A stretch of DNA of 64,000 nt from Marisediminicola senii. Lineage in GTDB: Bacteria; Actinomycetota; Actinomycetes; Actinomycetales; Microbacteriaceae. Shown here in pieces: positions 7,694 to 15,483 of the stretch (its first letter is position 1; every line of letters starts with the position of its first letter). The notes under the pieces are model-generated. The model worked only from the letters and a program-made list of their open reading frames with translations, ran no database searches and was not told the origin of the DNA. Location: NCBI RefSeq assembly GCF_011057645.1, contig NZ_JAALGE010000001.1:248001-312000 (forward strand), given 5' to 3'. The position numbers were made by a program, and so were the translations under genes.

Positions 7694-8629
7694 CTAGCCC
7701 GCGAACAGCAACACTGTCGGCACGGCGACGAGGGCGAACGACCCGGCGAGCACGGTCGCGCGGCCCGCGGTGCCGAGTCGGTTGCCGTGCCGGATGCGGT
7801 CTACCCTGGCGGCGGTGTCGGTCGACCGTGCACCGTGGGTGCTGCCGAGGGATTCAGCAGGGGGCATCCGCTGGTCCGCCGACGCAGCGGCCACGAGGTC
7901 GATCGCCGACGATAGCGAGGCGTCGTCGACGGTCGCGCGCGCGTGGTCGTCGGCGACCATCTCGATGAGCATTCCCACCTCGCGCTGCGAGGTGTTCGCG
8001 ATCGGGAACCACGGCAACGACGTGTGCCAGGCGTCGAACGCGAGGAGCACGAGGTAGTGGCGCTGTGACAGGTGGGCACGTTCGTGCTCGATGACCGCGG
8101 CGAGCTGGTCGGCGTCGAGCAGTTCGAGCAGTCCGGCGGAAAACACCGTGACCGAGTGCGCCGACCCCGGCAGGCAGTAGGCGACAGGCAGCTGGAGGTC
8201 GATGAGGCGCGAGTGCGGCAGGTCGGGGATCGGCGAACTGAGCAGCTCGACCAGCTCACGGTGCCGGCGCCGCTGGCGGTCGATGCGTACGACGGTGAGC
8301 ACCAGGTTGAAGACGAGGTGGGCGCCCAGGAGGAGGCCGGCGCAGAGCGCGATCACGTGCCAGACGGGCACGGCCGGGGTGACTCCGGTCACCGCGACGT
8401 TGCGCACGAGGGCAGCACTGGCCGGCACGATGCGCTCGCCGAACGGCACCAGCCCGAAGGTCAGGAGCGCCCCGATCATCGAGAGCCCGCCCGCGAGCGC
8501 GATCGCCTGCCACAGCACGAGGGCGGTCGCGGGTGCACGCGCGGGCCACGCCGCGCGGGCCAGTGCCAGCGGCACGGGCCACGCCAGCGCGATCGCGAGC
8601 AGCCCGAGCAGTACCGATGCGGTCAGCAC
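7694..8629 (-). CDS. M56-family membrane metalloprotease (BlaR1-like)
   Basis: A 311-residue membrane protein with several N-terminal helices. A zinc-protease site IEHERAHLSQRHY (HExxH, near residue 178) is followed by the MVADDHA segment that supplies the third zinc ligand in M48/M56 proteases, and a last C-terminal helix ends LFAG. M56 proteins paired with BlaI cleave or release the repressor in response to cell-envelope or other stress. No penicillin-binding sensor domain is present, so the signal is unknown. The GTG start is 19 bases after the blaI stop; initiation is probably coupled. Confidence 0.85.
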   Translation of the reverse strand: MLTASVLLGLLAIALAWPVPLALARAAWPARAPATALVLWQAIALAGGLSMIGALLTFGLVPFGERIVPASAALVRNVAVTGVTPAVPVWHVIALCAGLLLGAHLVFNLVLTVVRIDRQRRRHRELVELLSSPIPDLPHSRLIDLQLPVAYCLPGSAHSVTVFSAGLLELLDADQLAAVIEHERAHLSQRHYLVLLAFDAWHTSLPWFPIANTSQREVGMLIEMVADDHARATVDDASLSSAIDLVAAASADQRMPPAESLGSTHGARSTDTAARVDRIRHGNRLGTAGRATVLAGSFALVAVPTVLLFAG

Positions 8630-8648
8630 GATGCGGTGAGCGGCGGCG

Positions 8649-9017
8649 TCAGGCGCCGAGCAGCTTGCGCAGGGTCGCTGCCTCGCTCGCGCTCGCCTGG
8701 CCAACGAACCGCTCGAGCACGGCGGTGCGGTCGTTCGCCGTGCCGAGCACCTCGTGCATCAGCTCTGCCATGCGGTCTTCGCGCGTTGCCGCGGCGACGA
8801 AGCGGTGTGGGCGTGCCGTGCGCTCCCGGGTGACGAACTTCTTCTTCTCGAGCCGGCTGAGCACGGTGAGCACCGTGGTGGCGGCGAGGGGCTTCGACGC
8901 CTCGCCGCCGCCGCCACCGGCGGCCAGGGTCTCCTGCAGCTCGTAGGCCGTGAGGGGAGAGTCGGAGGTCCACAGGATGTCCATGACCGATCGCTCGAGG
9001 TCGCCCAGTGTTGGCAT
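8649..9017 (-). CDS. blaI: BlaI/MecI/CopY-family repressor
   Basis: A 122-residue winged-helix repressor. MPTLGDLERSVMDILW is the classic BlaI N-terminus, and TTVLTVLSRLEKKKFVTRER is the recognition helix and wing. The C-terminal helices (about 85-122) form the dimer arm. A Gly-rich insert (AAGGGGGEASK) lengthens the helix 2-3 loop. CAGGAG precedes the ATG by seven bases. Dimers should bind the TTCTACG/CGTAGAA dyads at 9087-9149, between this gene and cydA, so it probably represses itself, the M56 gene and cydA. A beta-lactam link is not supported; no beta-lactamase gene is nearby. Confidence 0.88.
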   Translation of the reverse strand: MPTLGDLERSVMDILWTSDSPLTAYELQETLAAGGGGGEASKPLAATTVLTVLSRLEKKKFVTRERTARPHRFVAAATREDRMAELMHEVLGTANDRTAVLERFVGQASASEAATLRKLLGA

Positions 9018-9086
9018 CGGGTGGCTCCTGTCCCAGACGGTGGATGACGCGGTGCCCAGGACTTTCGCCCCTGCCCCACATCGTTC

Positions 9087-9149
9087 TTCTACGATAGCGT
9101 AGAAGCTACTTCTACGTATGCGTAGAATTGAGTTCTACCTGACGTAGAA
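9087..9149. promoter_or_regulatory. Array of three BlaI-type operators
   Basis: Three dyads begin exactly 23 bp apart: TTCTACGATAGCGTAGAA (9087-9104), TTCTACGTATGCGTAGAA (9110-9127) and TTCTACCTGACGTAGAA (9133-9149). Outer arms are invariant TTCTAC/GTAGAA. The array fills the blaI-cydA divergent region. The first site overlaps TATCGT, a plausible -10 for blaI (minus strand, 9091-9096). The third lies in the spacer of the likely cydA promoter. Symmetry and location fit BlaI dimers; binding is inferred. Confidence 0.85.
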
Positions 9150-9156
9150 GTACACC
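9128..9156 (+). promoter_or_regulatory. Likely cydA promoter, overlapped by operator 3
   Basis: TTGAGT (9128-9133), a 17-bp spacer and TACACC (9151-9156). The spacer is almost entirely operator 3, so bound repressor would exclude RNA polymerase. Transcription would begin near 9163, leaving a ten-base leader before the GTG. Confidence 0.45.
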
Positions 9157-9172
9157 CGACGATTGGCACCAC

Positions 9173-10744
9173 GTGGATCCCCTCGAGATTGCCCGCTGGC
9201 AATTCGGCATCACGACCGTCTACCACTTCTGGATGGTGCCGCTGACCCTCGGGCTCGGCCCGGTCGTCGCGATTTTCCAGACCATGTGGGTGCGCACCGG
9301 CGAGGAGCGCTGGCTGCGCATGACCAAGTTCTGGGGAAAGCTCTACCTGATCAACTTCATCCTCGGCGTCGCGACCGGCCTGGTGCAGGAATTCCAGTTC
9401 GGCATGGCGTGGAGCGAGTACTCCCGTTTCGTCGGCGACGTGTTCGGTGCCCCGCTCGCAATGGAGGGGCTGCTCGCGTTCTTCTTCGAGTCGATCTTCC
9501 TCGGGCTGTGGATCTTCGGCTGGGGGCGCCTACCCAAGAGAGTGCACCTCGCCACGCTGTGGATCGCCGTGGCGGGATCCGTCGTGTCGGCGTACTTCAT
9601 CATTGTGGCGAACTCGTGGATGCAGCATCCAGTCGGCGTCGAACTGGTCGATGGACGCCCGGTCATGACCGACATCTGGGCCGTGCTCACCAACAACACC
9701 GCCATCGCGGCGTACACCCACACGATCTTCGGCGCGTTCGGCGTCGGCGCAGCCTTTCTCATCGGCATCTCGTGGTACCAGCTGTGGCAGCGTCGCCGCG
9801 ACGGAGTCGATGAGGTGGATGCCACGGGCCGCGTGATCGTCGGAGAGGCCCCGAGCATCCCGGGCCGCGACCGCACCGACCACTCGGTCTGGATCCGGTC
9901 GCTGCGCATCGGTACCGTCGTCGCGATCCTTGGCTTCGGTGGGGTCGCCATCACCGGCGACGTGCAGGCAAAGCTCATGTTCGACCAGCAGCCGATGAAG
10001 ATGGCCGCGGCCGAAGCCGCCTGCCACACCGGCACCGCCTTTTCGGTGTTCGCGATCGGCGACCTCGGCGCCCAAAGCTGCGACGACGTCGTCAACGTGA
10101 TCGAGGTGCCCGGGCTGCTCTCGTTCCTCGCTCACGGCGACTTCGACACCCAGATCAAGGGCGTCAATGACCTCATCCCCGAGTACCAGGAGGCCTACGG
10201 CACGACGACCGCCGACGGCACCGAGATCAACTACGTGCCGATCATGGCCGTGACCTACTGGGGCTTCCGGCTGATGATCGGCTTCGGCGCACTCGCCGCA
10301 TTCGCCGCCGTTGTCGCGCTGTGGATGACCCGCAAGGGAACCGTTCCGCGGTCGAAGTGGATCATGCGGCTCGCCCTGCTCGGCATCCTCGCGCCCTTCG
10401 CGGCAAATTCCGCCGGGTGGATCTTCACCGAGATGGGCCGCCAGCCGTTCGTCGTCGCCCCCAACCCGAACCCGAGTGGTGTCGACGGCGTGTTCATGTT
10501 CACCGCCGCGGCGGTGTCACCGACCGCGACCGTGGGGGAGTTGCTGTTCTCGCTGATCAGCCTCGCGACCGTCTACGGGGCGCTCATGGTGGTCGAGGTC
10601 ATCCTGCTCGTGAGGTTCGTGCGCGGCGGGGTCGGATCGGCCATGCCCGAACTTGCCCCGCACGACGACGACCACGGTGGCGGCCACGACCCCGATGATC
10701 CGGACGCGCCCAAGTCCGGCGACGTTCTCGCGTTCGCGTACTAG
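9173..10744 (+). CDS. cydA: Cytochrome bd ubiquinol/menaquinol oxidase subunit I
   Basis: A 523-residue membrane subunit of the proton-nonpumping, high-oxygen-affinity terminal oxidase. The N-terminus MDPLEIARWQFGITTVYHFW carries the first haem ligand His18. The second ligand is in AYTHTIFGAFG (near 182) and the Met ligand of haem b558 is in TEMGRQPF (near 421); GRQPF replaces the usual GRQPW. The Q-loop is of the short form. The C-terminus ends in a His/Asp-rich tail (HDDDHGGGHDPDDPD). The start is GTG, just after the BlaI operator array. cydB follows nine bases later. Confidence 0.96.
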   Translation: MDPLEIARWQFGITTVYHFWMVPLTLGLGPVVAIFQTMWVRTGEERWLRMTKFWGKLYLINFILGVATGLVQEFQFGMAWSEYSRFVGDVFGAPLAMEGLLAFFFESIFLGLWIFGWGRLPKRVHLATLWIAVAGSVVSAYFIIVANSWMQHPVGVELVDGRPVMTDIWAVLTNNTAIAAYTHTIFGAFGVGAAFLIGISWYQLWQRRRDGVDEVDATGRVIVGEAPSIPGRDRTDHSVWIRSLRIGTVVAILGFGGVAITGDVQAKLMFDQQPMKMAAAEAACHTGTAFSVFAIGDLGAQSCDDVVNVIEVPGLLSFLAHGDFDTQIKGVNDLIPEYQEAYGTTTADGTEINYVPIMAVTYWGFRLMIGFGALAAFAAVVALWMTRKGTVPRSKWIMRLALLGILAPFAANSAGWIFTEMGRQPFVVAPNPNPSGVDGVFMFTAAAVSPTATVGELLFSLISLATVYGALMVVEVILLVRFVRGGVGSAMPELAPHDDDHGGGHDPDDPDAPKSGDVLAFAY

Positions 10745-10753
10745 GAGACCGAC

Positions 10754-11791
10754 ATGGACATCCTCCCCACCATCTGGTTCATCGCGATCGCGGCCCTCTG
10801 GATCGGCTACTTGCTCCTCGAGGGATTCGACCTCGGCGTCGGTATGCACCTGTTCCTCACGGCCCGCGGCGATCGCCAGCGTCGCGTGATGATCAACACC
10901 ATCGGCCCGGTCTGGGACGGCAACGAAGTGTGGCTCATCACCGCGGGTGCCGCGACGTTCGCCGCGTTCCCGTTCTGGTACGCGTCGCTGTTCTCGACCC
11001 TCTACATCCCGCTCACCCTCGTGCTGCTCGGCCTCATCTTCCGTGCCGTGTCGATCGAGTGGCGCGGCAAGGGCCGCACTCCACGCTGGGCGAGGAGGTG
11101 GGATATCGCGATGGCGGCCGGCTCCTTCGTGAGCGCGTTCGGTGTCGGCGCGATGCTCACCCTCACGACGACCGGCCTCCCCATCGACGCTGACGGCAAC
11201 CGGGTGGGCGGCCCGTTCGCGTGGCTCACCGGCTACGCGGTGCTCGGAGGCTTCGCGGTGGTCGGGTTCTGCCTCATCCACGCCGCGATCTTCCTCGCAC
11301 TCAAAGCCGACGGCCCGGTGCGCGCGGCCGCCAGAACGTTCGCCGTTCGCTGGAGCCCGATCGCCCTGCTGCCCATCGTTGCGTGGGTGCTCATCATGCA
11401 GCTTCGCAGCGGCACCGTCGTCACGTGGACCCTGGTCGCGGTGGCCGTCCTGGCGGTGCTGTTCGCGTGGCTCAACGCCCGCGCCGGGTTCGAGGGACGC
11501 GCCTTCGCCGGTACGGCGGTCTTCCTCATCGCGGGTGCGGCGTCGATCTTCGCCGCGGCATACCCCGTCGTGCTCCCGTCGACCATCGACCCGGCATTCG
11601 ACCTCACCGTCGCGAACGCGGCGAGCGGTTCGTACACGCTCACCGTGATGACCTGGGTCGCCGCATTCGGTCTCCCGGTCATCATTGCCTCCCAGGTGTG
11701 GACGTACTGGGTGTTCCGCCACCGGGTCAGCGAGAAGCACATCCCGCTCGCCCATGTCTTCACGGCTGCGGTGCGGCCGCAGGGAGAATGA
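10754..11791 (+). CDS. cydB: Cytochrome bd oxidase subunit II
   Basis: A 345-residue membrane protein with nine predicted helices. The N-terminal LPTIWFIAIAALWIGYLLLE and GFDLGVGMHL are the CydB signature. GPVWDGNEVWLITAGAATFAAFP is the conserved first loop and helix, and the C-terminal QVWTYWVFRHRVS is typical. It pairs with CydA to form the oxidase. AGGAG lies before the ATG. The last codons overlap the cydDC start (ATGA), so subunit synthesis and haem/thiol export are translationally linked. Confidence 0.96.
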   Translation: MDILPTIWFIAIAALWIGYLLLEGFDLGVGMHLFLTARGDRQRRVMINTIGPVWDGNEVWLITAGAATFAAFPFWYASLFSTLYIPLTLVLLGLIFRAVSIEWRGKGRTPRWARRWDIAMAAGSFVSAFGVGAMLTLTTTGLPIDADGNRVGGPFAWLTGYAVLGGFAVVGFCLIHAAIFLALKADGPVRAAARTFAVRWSPIALLPIVAWVLIMQLRSGTVVTWTLVAVAVLAVLFAWLNARAGFEGRAFAGTAVFLIAGAASIFAAAYPVVLPSTIDPAFDLTVANAASGSYTLTVMTWVAAFGLPVIIASQVWTYWVFRHRVSEKHIPLAHVFTAAVRPQGE

Positions 11792-14700
11792 ACCGGCTGC
11801 TGCCCGCGGGCCTCGGCGCGTACGGCACGCGCGCGATGTGGGTTCTCGGTGCACTCGGTGCGCTGAAGGGCCTGGCGATCGTGGTCATCGCGGAATCGGT
11901 GGCCAGGGGCATCGTCGCCGTGATCGACGGCTCAGACGCGTGGCGCATCGCCGTGGCATCCGGAATCATCGCGGCCATCGTGCGCGGCGCGGTCTCGTGG
12001 GCGACCGGAGCGTACGCTGCCCACGCGGCCATCGGCACCAAGGAGCGCCTGCGGCACGACCTCACCGACCGCGCTATGGCGGGCGGCACCGGCCCCGTGG
12101 GCTCGCTCGCAACCCTGGCCACCCACGGGCTCGACGACCTCGACCACTACTTCGCCCGGGTGCTGCCCGCGGTGGCCACCACCGCGACCGTGCCGCTGAT
12201 CGTCGGCACACGCATCCTGGCCGCCGACTGGGTGAGCGCACTCGTGATCGTGCTCACCGTTCCGCTCATCCCCATCTTCATGGCGCTGATCGGACTCGAG
12301 ACTAGGGACAGGGTGGATGCCGCATCCGCCGCCCTCGCGAGGCTCTCCGACCACCTCGTCGAACTGGCCCGCGGCCTCCCGGTCCTCGTCGGCCTCGGCC
12401 GTGTCGACGAGCAGTCCGCCGCGCTGGATCGCATCTCGCGCGACTACCGAACGCGCACCATGGCGACCCTGCGCACGGCATTCCTGTCGTCGCTCGCCCT
12501 CGAGCTGATCGCGACGATCTCGGTGGCCGTCGTCGCGGTATTCATCGGGTTCCGGCTCGTCGACGGGTCGATGCCGCTCGAGATCGGGTTGCTCGTGCTC
12601 GTGCTCGCACCGGAATGCTACGCGCCGTTCCGAGACGTGGGCACCGCATTCCACGCGGCGAGCGATGGGGTGGCCGCGGTCGACCGCGCAACCGCGGTGA
12701 TCGAGTCGACTGCCCCGGTGCCGGTGCCGGTGCCGGGCATGGCTGGGGTCGCTGGCGCCTCTGGCGTGAGCGTGCGCGGGCTGACAGTGACGCGTGACGA
12801 CCGCGGGCGCGTCGTCGGACCGCTCGACGTCGACCTGCCGGTGACCGGCATCACCGCGCTCGCCGGGGCGAGCGGTCGCGGCAAGACGACGGTGCTGCGA
12901 GTGCTCGCGGGCCGGCTGGGCCGCGGTGACGGCGTGCGGGTGGCCGGAAGCGTGTGCGGGATCGGGGCCGGCGATGTGGCCTGGGCGTCGCAGCATCCAT
13001 CGACCGTCAGTCCGACGGTTGCCGACGAGGTGCGGCTCTACGGTGCGAGCGATGCCGCGGCGGTGCTGCACAGATTCGAACTCGGGCACCTCGCCGGCAG
13101 CGACCCCGCGCAACTCAGCCCCGGCGAGTTGCGCCGGCTCGCGATCGCCCGCGTGGTGGCGCGGGTCGAGGGTGGGGCGCGGGTCGTGCTGCTCGACGAG
13201 CCGACGGCGCACCTCGATGATCGCTCCGCAGCTCTGGTCGAGCGGGAGATCCGGATGCTGGGCGCGGTCGCCACCGTGCTCGTGGCGAGCCACGAGGGGT
13301 CGGTGATCGCGCTCGCCGATCACGTCGTCTGGCTGGGGGATGCTGCGGCGGGGCGCGCGGCGGGCCACAGGACCGGGGGGCTCGACGGCAGACGCCTCGA
13401 GGCCGGCGTTCGTGCCGACGACACTGTGGCGCCCGGCACTGATCGTGCACTCGCCCGCGGCCACCTCGACCATGACGCCACCATCCATCCCGGCATCGCC
13501 ACGGCACCCGCGGTCTCGCCGATCCGCATCCTCACCACCCTCTTCGCTCCCACGCTGCCCCGGCTGCTCGGCGCGGTCGCACTCGGCACGCTCGCGGCGC
13601 TGTTCGCCGTCGCCCTCACCGCGGTATCGGGCTGGCTGATCGTTCGGGCGAGCCAGCAGCCCGCGATCATGTACCTGATGGTGGCGATCGTCGGTGTGAG
13701 GTTCTTCGGCATCGGACGCTCCGTCATCCGCTACGCCGAGCGGCTGCTCACACATGACACCGTGTTCCGCTCGGTCGCGTCGTTGCGGGCCCGACTGTGG
13801 CGCGGGTTCGCCACCCTGGGGCCTTCCTCGCGGGTGCTCTCGCAGGGGGGCCGTGCGCTCGACTACCTGGTCACCGCGGCCGACGCGATCCGCGACCTCG
13901 TTCCCCGCGTGCTGCTGCCCCCGCTCGTCGGTCTCGCCACCGCGGCGAGCGCAGTCGTGGCGTTCGCGATGATCGCTCCCGCGACAGTGCCGGTATTGCT
14001 CGGATGCCTCGCGGTCAGCCTCATCGGCGGACCCGCGCTCGCGCTGCTTGCCGACCGTCGCGCCAGCCGCCTCGGACTCGCCGTCCGGTCGCAGTCCATC
14101 CGCGGTATCACCCGGCTGATCGGCGCCGCAGACGACCTGCGCGCGAACGGCGTCGACGGTGCGGCGCGCGCGGCGCTCGACGACCTCGACCGGCGGGCAG
14201 GCGATTACGCACGACGCGGGGCGTTCGCGCTGGGGCTCGGACAAGGTCTCGTGGTCGCGACCGGGGGAGTGGGCGCGATGCTCGTGCTCGCGGCATCCGT
14301 GGCCCCCGTCGGGTCTGGGGCGATCGCACCCGAGCTCGTCGCGGTTCTGGTTCTCGTGCCGCTCGCGCTCGTCGACCCGCTGCTCTCGGTGGTCGACGCG
14401 GTGCAGCAGTGGCCGACCCTGCGCGGCGCCCTGCGGCGGGTGGGCGAGCTCGAGGGTCAGGTGCCGGTGCCGCCCCGACTCATGGTCGCGGCCCCGGCGA
14501 CGCGGGCACGGTCACTTGGGCCGGTCGTGTCACTCGACCTCGACCACGTGTCGGTACGGTGGCCGGGCGCTGAGGCCCCCGCGGTGATGGATGCCACGGC
14601 CCACGTCACCCGCGGCCAGTGGCTCGTCGTCAGCGGCCCCTCCGGTTCTGGCAAGTCGACACTGCTCTCGATGCTGCTCGGGCACCTGCCGGTCGACGCG

Positions 14701-15216
14701 GGTCGCTATCGGCTGGGCGGTGTTGAAACGGGCGGTGTCGACGCGGGCGACCTCGGTGCCGAGGAACTTCGACAGCACGTCGCCTGGTGTCCGCAGGAGT
14801 CGCACCTGTTCGACTCGACCCTGCGGGGCAACCTGATGCTCGGGCGCCCGCGCGACGATGCCACCGCGGAAGCCGACCTCGTCGGGGTGCTGCACCGGGT
14901 CGGTCTCGGCGCCCTGCTCACACGGCTACCGCTCGGGCTCGACACTCCCGTCGGCCCCTCGGGCGCATTCCTGTCGGGAGGCGAGCGGCAGCGGGTCGCG
15001 GTCGCGCGCACCCTGCTCACGCGCGCCGACGTCGTACTGCTCGACGAGCCGACCGCCCACCTCGATGCGGAGGCGGCCGAGGCAATGTTGGCCGACCTGC
15101 GGAGCGCCCTCGCCGACCGCATCGTTGTGCTCGTCACCCACCACCTCGACGAGGTCGACGACGCGGACGTGCACCTCGATCTCGGGGTGCGGCCCCGGCA
15201 GCTCGTGAATGACTAG
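11788..15216 (+). CDS. cydDC: Fused CydD-CydC ABC exporter for cytochrome bd assembly
   Basis: One 1142-residue chain carrying two complete ABC half-transporters. TMD1 is about 15-310, NBD1 about 325-515 (Walker A GASGRGKTT near 357, signature LSPGELRR, Walker B VVLLDEPT). A linker of about 60 residues follows, then TMD2 about 580-870 and NBD2 about 905-1142 (Walker A GPSGSGKST near 950, signature LSGGERQR, LLDEPT, H-loop VTHH). CydDC exports thiols and is needed for bd assembly. Fusion of the two halves is known in actinobacteria. NBD1 has a shortened Q-loop region and a variant signature (LSPGE), suggesting unequal ATP sites. Its start overlaps the cydB stop. Confidence 0.94.
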   Translation: MNRLLPAGLGAYGTRAMWVLGALGALKGLAIVVIAESVARGIVAVIDGSDAWRIAVASGIIAAIVRGAVSWATGAYAAHAAIGTKERLRHDLTDRAMAGGTGPVGSLATLATHGLDDLDHYFARVLPAVATTATVPLIVGTRILAADWVSALVIVLTVPLIPIFMALIGLETRDRVDAASAALARLSDHLVELARGLPVLVGLGRVDEQSAALDRISRDYRTRTMATLRTAFLSSLALELIATISVAVVAVFIGFRLVDGSMPLEIGLLVLVLAPECYAPFRDVGTAFHAASDGVAAVDRATAVIESTAPVPVPVPGMAGVAGASGVSVRGLTVTRDDRGRVVGPLDVDLPVTGITALAGASGRGKTTVLRVLAGRLGRGDGVRVAGSVCGIGAGDVAWASQHPSTVSPTVADEVRLYGASDAAAVLHRFELGHLAGSDPAQLSPGELRRLAIARVVARVEGGARVVLLDEPTAHLDDRSAALVEREIRMLGAVATVLVASHEGSVIALADHVVWLGDAAAGRAAGHRTGGLDGRRLEAGVRADDTVAPGTDRALARGHLDHDATIHPGIATAPAVSPIRILTTLFAPTLPRLLGAVALGTLAALFAVALTAVSGWLIVRASQQPAIMYLMVAIVGVRFFGIGRSVIRYAERLLTHDTVFRSVASLRARLWRGFATLGPSSRVLSQGGRALDYLVTAADAIRDLVPRVLLPPLVGLATAASAVVAFAMIAPATVPVLLGCLAVSLIGGPALALLADRRASRLGLAVRSQSIRGITRLIGAADDLRANGVDGAARAALDDLDRRAGDYARRGAFALGLGQGLVVATGGVGAMLVLAASVAPVGSGAIAPELVAVLVLVPLALVDPLLSVVDAVQQWPTLRGALRRVGELEGQVPVPPRLMVAAPATRARSLGPVVSLDLDHVSVRWPGAEAPAVMDATAHVTRGQWLVVSGPSGSGKSTLLSMLLGHLPVDAGRYRLGGVETGGVDAGDLGAEELRQHVAWCPQESHLFDSTLRGNLMLGRPRDDATAEADLVGVLHRVGLGALLTRLPLGLDTPVGPSGAFLSGGERQRVAVARTLLTRADVVLLDEPTAHLDAEAAEAMLADLRSALADRIVVLVTHHLDEVDDADVHLDLGVRPRQLVND

Positions 15217-15224
15217 TCCCGGCG

Positions 15225-15472
15225 CTTTCATCATTCAGGAAGTGGTGGTGGGTGCGGAACAGTGCTCACTGGGGGAATGACTGCTGCGGCAGCATCCATT
15301 GCTCGAGATCTCTGACTCGGGCGAATTCTTCCTGAATTCTTCGCAACTGCGGCCAATCGTTCCTGAATGCCGCACAACTGCAGCGCACCGGCTCCTGAAT
15401 GCTGCGCACCTGCAGCGCACTGGTTCCTGAATGCTGCAAGCCCGCAGCGCACTGGTTCCTGAATGATGAAAG
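15225..15472. repeat. Interspersed repeat element, copy B (248 bp, perfect terminal inverted repeats)
   Basis: Ends are a perfect 17-bp inverted pair: CTTTCATCATTCAGGAA (15225-15241) and TTCCTGAATGATGAAAG (15456-15472). The left half is unique sequence containing GCAGCATCCATT. The right half is four head-to-tail units of 31, 32, 32 and 32 bp (15329, 15360, 15392, 15424), each starting TTCCTGAAT or CTCCTGAAT and mostly ending GCAGCGCACTGG. There is no convincing coding sequence. It fills the gap between cydDC and the convergent reductase-like gene. Confidence 0.85.
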
Positions 15473-15483
15473 TCAGCCCACCC

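Noticed and set aside
11932-14244. A 770-codon frame antisense to cydDC
   Set aside because: Arg/Glu/His-rich shadow of the ABC exporter with no start context.
15235-15420. Short Cys/Arg-rich frames through the repeat element
   Set aside because: They are read-through of the tandem units and change frame with the 31/32-bp unit lengths; not a gene.
15329-15472. CRISPR array
   Set aside because: The 31-32 bp units are contiguous with no unique spacers, and no cas genes are near.
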